A DNA stretch of 9,803 nucleotides. Source: Thermotogaceae bacterium (GTDB lineage: Bacteria > Thermotogota > Thermotogae > Thermotogales > Thermotogaceae). A program made the position numbers and the translations under genes. The notes under the pieces are model-generated. The model saw only the letters and a program-made list of their open reading frames with translations. It did no database searches and was not told the DNA's origin. Positions 6,445 through 9,803 of the stretch are shown here, in pieces (position 1 is the stretch's first letter; each line of letters starts with the position of its first letter). Where the stretch lies: NCBI GenBank assembly GCA_021161105.1, contig JAGHBG010000142.1, positions 1-9,803 of the forward strand, in the 5' to 3' direction.

Positions 6445-7079
6445 CACTCATAAAAGAGGAAAGACCCGCCAAGAGCCCATCTGCGTGGAGATAAAGGATG
6501 ACGACTGCCAGAGGAATAAAAAACCTCGGCGAATCTTACCCCTACCTGTATTCCCCTGAAAGCTGGTGGATAAACAACAGAAGGAAAGATTTCTTCTTCA
6601 AAGACCTTTCTATCAAATGCTTCTTTCATCTTCATTATGGCTTTTTCACGATACTCATAAACATCTGAAACATCCACAGCTACATTGAAATTAAAATCAA
6701 GGCTGGAAGCTGGTATTTCGAACATGAAGAGCTCTTTCCCCCCTTTTCTTGCCATCTCGCAGACGACCCTGGAAACTATCTCATGATCATAAAGTATTTC
6801 TCTATACCAATGTGTGAAAACGAGCGCAGGGTCTATTTTTCTGAACAAATTTTCTAATTCTTTTCGAAGAATGGACTCATCAATGTTCGAAAAAGAGAAC
6901 TCAAAGTTGTATGCTTTAACCCCCAGCAGATCCATGGCATCATCGAAACCCAATAACCTGTCACCACAGACGCTGACAACTATAACCTCAAACTCATTTT
7001 GTGAAAATTTCTTAAGTGTTGCCCCCATACCTATAACCGGATCATCACTGTGAGCTGCTACTACCAAAACTTTTTTCAC
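6444..7079 (-). CDS. PIG-L/LmbE-family zinc-dependent deacetylase, 211 aa
   Basis: Probable zinc hydrolase that removes an acyl group, usually N-acetyl from a GlcNAc-type sugar or conjugate (compare MshB and BshB). The N-terminal motif AHSDD (9-13) matches the family AHPDD, with H10 and D13 as expected zinc ligands and D12 as general base. H99 in the YDHEIVSR segment fits the third zinc ligand, and H90 lies just before it. The usual Glu after AHPDD is Pro14 here, an uncommon change. No signal peptide is seen, so it should act in the cytoplasm on imported substrate. The GTG at 7079 overlaps the regulator's TGA by 4 nt (GTGA), with AAGGTG 6 nt upstream, implying translational coupling. PIG-L genes are not standard parts of ribose-type operons; its presence is the best clue that the substrate is an acylated amino sugar or glycoconjugate. 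Confidence 0.85.
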   Translation of the reverse strand: MKKVLVVAAHSDDPVIGMGATLKKFSQNEFEVIVVSVCGDRLLGFDDAMDLLGVKAYNFEFSFSNIDESILRKELENLFRKIDPALVFTHWYREILYDHEIVSRVVCEMARKGGKELFMFEIPASSLDFNFNVAVDVSDVYEYREKAIMKMKEAFDRKVFEEEIFPSVVYPPAFRGIQVGVRFAEVFYSSGSRHPLSPRRWALGGSFLFYE

Positions 7080-8074
7080 AAATTCACCTTCTTTCCACCA
7101 CTCGACTCTCTGACAACCAGTCTTGGAGAAAAGATGTATTTCCTCACCTTCAAAGTTCCGTTTATCATATCCAGCATAACCTTAGCTGCAGTTTCTCCCA
7201 TTTCTTCTACTGGCTGGTGAACAGAACTCAAAGAAGGAGACGCTATTTCACAAAGTTCTTCGTCATTGTCAAAACCAACAACACCTATGTCTTCCGGGAT
7301 CTTTTTTCCAAACTCCCTGATAGCTCGCATTGCTCCGAGGGCAACCAAATCATTCATGGAGAAAACACCGTCTATCTCCTCTCCAGATTTCAAAAGCTTT
7401 CTCATCATCTTATAGCCTTTTTCTTCATCGTAGCCAACAGGATATACCCTTGGTGAGAGCCCTTTTTCCCTCATAGCGGCTTCATATCCTTCTCTCCTTT
7501 TCAAGGATACGTAAAGCTCATGAGTCCCACCCAGATGAATAACATTCCTGTAACCACGCTCTATCAAGTGCTTTGTAGCAAGATAAGCCCCATAACTGTT
7601 GTCGAGCACTATTGAGACCACGTTTTCATATTCATAATCCTTATCGAAAACGACTACCGGTATGTATCTGGAAACTTCTTTAACCAGCTCATCGTTAACC
7701 CTGGAATTGCCAATAATAATGCCGTGTGCCCCTAAAAAAAGAAGCTTTCTTATGACCCTCTCTTCTCTATCAAGATCACGAAATGAATCCACAGTTATTA
7801 CAAGAACATCCTCTCCACAAACTTTTTGAACTCCCCTCGTGAGTTTTCCAAAGAAGGGATTGGTTATATCAGGAATAACCAGGCCTATTGTCAAAATTCT
7901 TACCTTTTTGCTCATGTTCCTCGCGTGTAAATTGGGCACATAACCAAGTTCTTTCGCAACTTGCAGTATTTCCCTGCGTTTCTTTTCACTCACTCTTCCT
8001 TTACCATTCAAAACCTTTGACACTGTGGAAACAGAAACATTTGCTATTCTTGCTATGTCTTTCAAAGTAACCAA
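7076..8074 (-). CDS. LacI-family transcriptional regulator, 332 aa
   Basis: Sugar-responsive DNA-binding regulator, likely a repressor. The N-terminal helix-turn-helix is typical (VTLKDIARIANVSVSTVSKV, residues 2-21, followed by LNGKGRVSEKKR), with a hinge at about 48-57. The effector domain has the type I periplasmic-binding fold: IGLVIPDITNPFF (63-75), then SMNDLVALGA, VVGFDNDE and a late SSVHQP segment. The start is TTG at 8074, with GGAGGG (8082-8087) 7 nt upstream. The TTG is favoured because it gives the canonical family N-terminus. It is the first gene of the operon, overlaps the deacetylase gene by 4 nt, and has a probable operator in its own leader. It therefore should control itself together with the transport and enzyme genes. 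The inducer is probably the transported sugar or a product of it. Confidence 0.94.
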   Translation of the reverse strand: MVTLKDIARIANVSVSTVSKVLNGKGRVSEKKRREILQVAKELGYVPNLHARNMSKKVRILTIGLVIPDITNPFFGKLTRGVQKVCGEDVLVITVDSFRDLDREERVIRKLLFLGAHGIIIGNSRVNDELVKEVSRYIPVVVFDKDYEYENVVSIVLDNSYGAYLATKHLIERGYRNVIHLGGTHELYVSLKRREGYEAAMREKGLSPRVYPVGYDEEKGYKMMRKLLKSGEEIDGVFSMNDLVALGAMRAIREFGKKIPEDIGVVGFDNDEELCEIASPSLSSVHQPVEEMGETAAKVMLDMINGTLKVRKYIFSPRLVVRESSGGKKVNL

Positions 8075-8091
8075 GACAATTCCCTCCGATC

Positions 8092-8101
8092 AAACGTTTT
8101 C
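8092..8101 (-). promoter_or_regulatory. Probable LacI-type operator in the operon leader
   Basis: The 8-bp perfect palindrome AAACGTTT (8092-8099), in the minus-strand context GAAAACGTTTGA, has the central CG typical of LacI-family operators. It lies between the -10 (8116-8121) and the regulator's ribosome site (8081-8087), about 10-17 nt after the predicted start point. Binding there would block elongation or promoter clearance. The assignment to the adjacent regulator is inference. Confidence 0.6.
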
Positions 8102-8115
8102 CCTATTTGTTTATC

Positions 8116-8144
8116 ATTTTACAACTTTCTCACACAACTTTCAA
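8116..8144 (-). promoter_or_regulatory. Promoter of the sugar-uptake operon
   Basis: On the minus strand -35 TTGAAA (8139-8144) and -10 TAAAAT (8116-8121) are separated by exactly 17 nt. This predicts transcription from about 8109, giving a leader of roughly 35 nt. AT-rich DNA lies upstream. No other promoter of similar quality is seen in front of the regulator gene. Confidence 0.72.
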
Positions 8145-8350
8145 AACACATTTTTGCAGTCCAAACTCTGAATTTACTAAATTATTCATAATCCGAATCC
8201 AAAATCTCTTTTTATCAAAAAATTTCTCAAATTTTTGCATAAACTCACTTTAAAAAGATATTTAAATACGCTTTACTACTCATGAGCAAGCGTTTTACCA
8301 CCACCTCTTGCTTTGTTTCAATAGAAACCTCCACGTTCAATAAGGAAATA
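8145..8350. other. AT-rich non-coding spacer upstream of the operon
   Basis: I find no gene here. The stretch is AT-rich, with several A/T tracts (around 8210-8240 and 8262-8276) that could act as UP-type or bent DNA. It holds CAAGCGTTTT (8287-8296), one mismatch from the leader operator context CAAACGTTTT; an AGCAAG/CTTGCT inverted repeat (8285-8290 with 8307-8312); and a small GTTTC/GAAAC hairpin (8315-8319 with 8324-8328). Confidence 0.5.
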
Positions 8351-8355
8351 TAAGG

Positions 8356-8484
8356 TGCTCCCAATAATTGGACAATAAAAATTACAATTTTTATTCATCC
8401 AGCTCAGGAAGCTCTCAACATCTCTTCTCCAGAGTATACTTCATCTGGCGTTCTGTATCCCAATGCTTGATGTAATCTCTCATA
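8356..8484 (-). mobile_element. Remnant of an IS3-family insertion sequence: transposase C-terminus and right end
   Basis: A minus-strand frame ends with YERLHQALGYRTPDEVYSG and stops at 8404. This is the hallmark C-terminal segment of IS3-family (IS150-like) OrfB transposases (NERLHQALGYRTP). Residues upstream of Tyr (beyond 8484) no longer match the family, so the element is broken there and about 27 codons remain. Downstream, TGCTCCCAATAATTGGACAA (8356-8375, plus strand) resembles an IS3-type terminal inverted repeat. A perfect 10-bp inverted repeat (8374-8383 with 8386-8395) lies just inside it. No matching left end is visible. The element cannot be active. Confidence 0.72.
8404..8484 (-). 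pseudogene. IS3-family transposase (OrfB) C-terminal fragment
   Basis: About 26 codons plus stop of the rve-type transposase C-terminus remain (YERLHQALGYRTPDEV and the tail GEEMLRAS). The catalytic DDE core is gone. The frame stays open to an ATG at 8631, but the residues before 8484 are unrelated to the family and lie over the opposite-strand transposon scar, so I do not accept that start. Confidence 0.72.
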
Positions 8485-8602
8485 CGACGAACATGGTAGA
8501 AAGTATAAATAGCGGGATAATCTACGGACAATTAAAACAAATATTTGAAGGGAGGATTCAGTTATGTCTAACTCGGATTTTACACAGTTACCGGGAAAGT
8601 TC
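8481..8602 (+). mobile_element. Probable IS256/mutator-type insertion-sequence fragment
   Basis: On the plus strand, starting exactly where the IS3 homology ends, a frame reads HTTNMVESINSGI (8481-8519). This matches the TTN-x-(I/V)E-S-x-N motif near the C-terminus of mutator-type (IS256) transposases. About 25 residues later QIFEGRIQLCLTR could be the protein's tail. The segment ATTTTACACAGTTACC with following GGGAAAGTTCC (8577-8602) resembles the terminal repeat of IS256 elements (TTTACACAATTA.. from memory). The motif is closer to the end than in an intact transposase, so there is probably also an internal deletion. Evidence is short motifs only. Confidence 0.45.
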
Positions 8603-8605
8603 CAC

Positions 8606-8629
8606 AAAAAAAGCCGCCAAGAAGGCGGC
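8606..8629 (-). terminator. Rho-independent terminator of the PEGA-repeat gene
   Basis: On the minus strand GCCGCC (8624-8629) and GGCGGC (8613-8618) form a perfect 6-bp GC stem with a 5-nt loop, followed by seven T residues (8612-8606). It begins 5 nt after the stop codon of the PEGA-repeat gene and is a textbook intrinsic terminator. The insertion-sequence scar starts within a few bases beyond it. Confidence 0.93.
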
Positions 8630-8634
8630 ATTAT

Positions 8635-9160
8635 TCACCAGCCAAGCTTTACTATCCAGGCGTCCACTTCTCCATGATTTCCGCTCACATCTCCATCGTT
8701 TGATGCTGTCCGACCTGCAACGATGAATCCTCCATCACTCGTTTGCTGTATGCTATATGCTTTATCCCAGAAACTTCCCCCAAGAGCTTTTTGCCACTCT
8801 ATGTTTCCACTTTCGCCAAGTTTTACTACCCAGGCGTCTACTTTCCCATGATTTCCGCTGACATCCCCGTCGTTTGACCTTGTACACCCTGCAACGATGT
8901 ATCCACCATCTCTTGTTTGCTGAATGCTATGTGCTTCATCACCCTCACTTCCTCCAAGGGCTTTTTGCCACTCTATGTTTCCACTTTCGCCAAGTTTTAC
9001 CACCCAAGCATCTATATATCCATGATATTCGCTAACATCTCCATTGTAGTATGACCGTGTCCAGCCTGCAACGATGTATCCACCATCACTTGTTTGCTGA
9101 ATGCTATATGCCCAATCCTTTGAACTTCCACCAAGGGCTTTTTGCCAGATGATAGAAGGA
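8635..9160 (-). repeat. Three tandem 174-177 bp coding repeats
   Basis: The repeats encode the WQKALGGS...DAWVVKLG units. A 40-bp stretch starting CTTTTTGCCACTC on the plus strand is identical at 8787-8826 and 8961-9000, an offset of exactly 174 bp. The matching segment of the third copy begins at 9138 (offset 177) and is more diverged. The last two units differ at about ten residues in 55. Near-identity at the DNA level points to recent duplication or gene conversion. Confidence 0.88.
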
Positions 9161-9803
9161 GCAGTCTTTTTCAAAGAAAAGCTGAGGGAAACTCTGTCTT
9201 TCCATAGCGGGATTTGTTCTTTTACAATCTCGTATTTCGCTTTTTTAATAACTAACAGTCCTTTTTTCAGTCCTTCTTTCACTGCTACCTTTTCATACAA
9301 CGGAGTTTCTCCAATGTAATTGTCATCTAAGTATACTTTCGCTCCAGATGGAACGGTTTTTATGTCAAGAAGTATTATCTTTTTAAGTGTTTCATTTATG
9401 ATTTTCTCCTTTCGTGCTTTTACATAAACATCTATGCTTTCTTCCTCATATCCTTTTTTTGTAATCTTTATAGTTCCTTTTATTGGTTGTTCCGATTTCT
9501 CTATGGTAAGTGGAGATATCCCTTGATATTTTCCGTTTAGGTATACAGAAGCCCCTTCTGGATTTGTGTAGATTTTTAAAGTAGTTTTTTTCGGTCTAAG
9601 TGTATATTCTTTTTCTATCACTTGCCCTTTTTCTGGTATGTATATATTTACCTCTTTTTCTTCATATCCTTCCTTTGTAAGTTTTATGTTGTATGTTTTC
9701 CCAACATCGAGTTTCAAGAATGTGGGTGTTATGTCCACATATACACCGTTCAAATAGACTTTCACACTTGGGGGCTGGGTTATTATTTTTACAGCTCTTG
9801 TTG
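8635..9803 (-). CDS. PEGA-domain protein with C-terminal propeller-like repeats, 5' end outside the window
   Basis: The frame is open to the window edge, so the N-terminus is missing; 388 residues are visible. The GTG at 9765 lies inside the first domain and is not a credible start. Three PEGA domains come first (about 1-70, 73-143 and 144-210), each with a VYLNG/VYLDD turn, a TPL/SPL-type motif and a GYEE-like strand. Then come three tandem repeats of about 58 residues (from about 217), each containing WQKALGGS, SIQQT.DGGYIVAG and DAWVVKLG. PEGA domains are typical of surface or envelope proteins, and the repeats resemble beta-propeller blades. Three blades cannot close a propeller, so the domain is partial, multimeric or differently folded. 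The gene ends cleanly before a strong terminator. Enzymatic function is not indicated; a surface or scaffold role is inference. Confidence 0.85.
   Translation of the reverse strand, partial: TRAVKIITQPPSVKVYLNGVYVDITPTFLKLDVGKTYNIKLTKEGYEEKEVNIYIPEKGQVIEKEYTLRPKKTTLKIYTNPEGASVYLNGKYQGISPLTIEKSEQPIKGTIKITKKGYEEESIDVYVKARKEKIINETLKKIILLDIKTVPSGAKVYLDDNYIGETPLYEKVAVKEGLKKGLLVIKKAKYEIVKEQIPLWKDRVSLSFSLKKTAPSIIWQKALGGSSKDWAYSIQQTSDGGYIVAGWTRSYYNGDVSEYHGYIDAWVVKLGESGNIEWQKALGGSEGDEAHSIQQTRDGGYIVAGCTRSNDGDVSGNHGKVDAWVVKLGESGNIEWQKALGGSFWDKAYSIQQTSDGGFIVAGRTASNDGDVSGNHGEVDAWIVKLGW

Noticed and set aside
8246..8276. Plus-strand promoter-like sequence in the AT-rich spacer
   Set aside because: The hexamers are poor and no plus-strand gene follows; AT-rich DNA produces such matches by chance.
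8311..8330. GTTTCAATAGAAAC segment resembling the end of a CRISPR repeat
   Set aside because: Only one copy is present, with no regularly spaced repeats or spacers; it is a small hairpin.
8463..8726. Plus-strand 87-codon frame as a complete gene
   Set aside because: Its start lies in the IS3 remnant, and its end runs through the terminator and antisense to the PEGA gene. Only the TTNMVESIN segment looks meaningful, as a transposase fragment.

Overview
This window looks like chromosomal DNA from a thermophilic, Gram-negative-type bacterium, most likely a member of the Thermotogota (a Thermotoga/Pseudothermotoga-like lineage). That assignment is inference from style: strong GGAGGTG Shine-Dalgarno sequences, frequent GTG and TTG starts, tightly overlapping genes, Lys/Glu-rich proteins, tRNA genes with encoded CCA ends, and a sugar ABC cluster led by a LacI-type regulator. 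No rRNA or housekeeping protein is present to fix the taxonomy.

Layout from left to right, with almost everything on the minus strand. Positions 1-117 hold compact GC-rich hairpins. Positions 118-579 hold four tRNA genes, Lys(CTT), Arg(CCT), Ala(GGC) and Leu(GAG). Ala-Arg-Lys look like one transcript with a near-consensus promoter; Leu has its own promoter and terminator. Positions 600-940 are mostly non-coding, with one doubtful small ORF. Positions 942-8144 form one transcription unit on the minus strand: promoter and LacI-type operator, then lacI-like regulator, PIG-L/LmbE deacetylase, Gfo/Idh oxidoreductase, RbsA-type ATPase, RbsC-type permease, RbsB-type binding protein, xylose-isomerase-like TIM barrel, terminator. 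Positions 8145-8634 are an AT-rich spacer followed by two abutting insertion-sequence scars: the tail of an IS3-family transposase on the minus strand, and a probable IS256/mutator-type fragment on the plus strand. Positions 8606-9803 hold a terminator and a 5'-truncated gene (minus strand) with three PEGA domains and three near-identical 58-residue repeats.

The main unit reads as an autoregulated uptake-and-catabolism operon. The binding protein, permease and ATPase import a carbohydrate-like solute. The PIG-L enzyme could remove an acyl (N-acetyl) group, the Gfo/Idh enzyme could oxidise a hydroxyl to a keto group using NAD(P), and the metal-dependent TIM-barrel enzyme could isomerise, epimerise or eliminate. 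Transport plus these three enzyme classes, with no kinase or glycoside hydrolase in the unit, suggests an acylated amino sugar, a glycoside handled through a 3-keto intermediate, or a cyclitol conjugate. The substrate cannot be read from the sequence. This is the strongest candidate here for an undescribed pathway.
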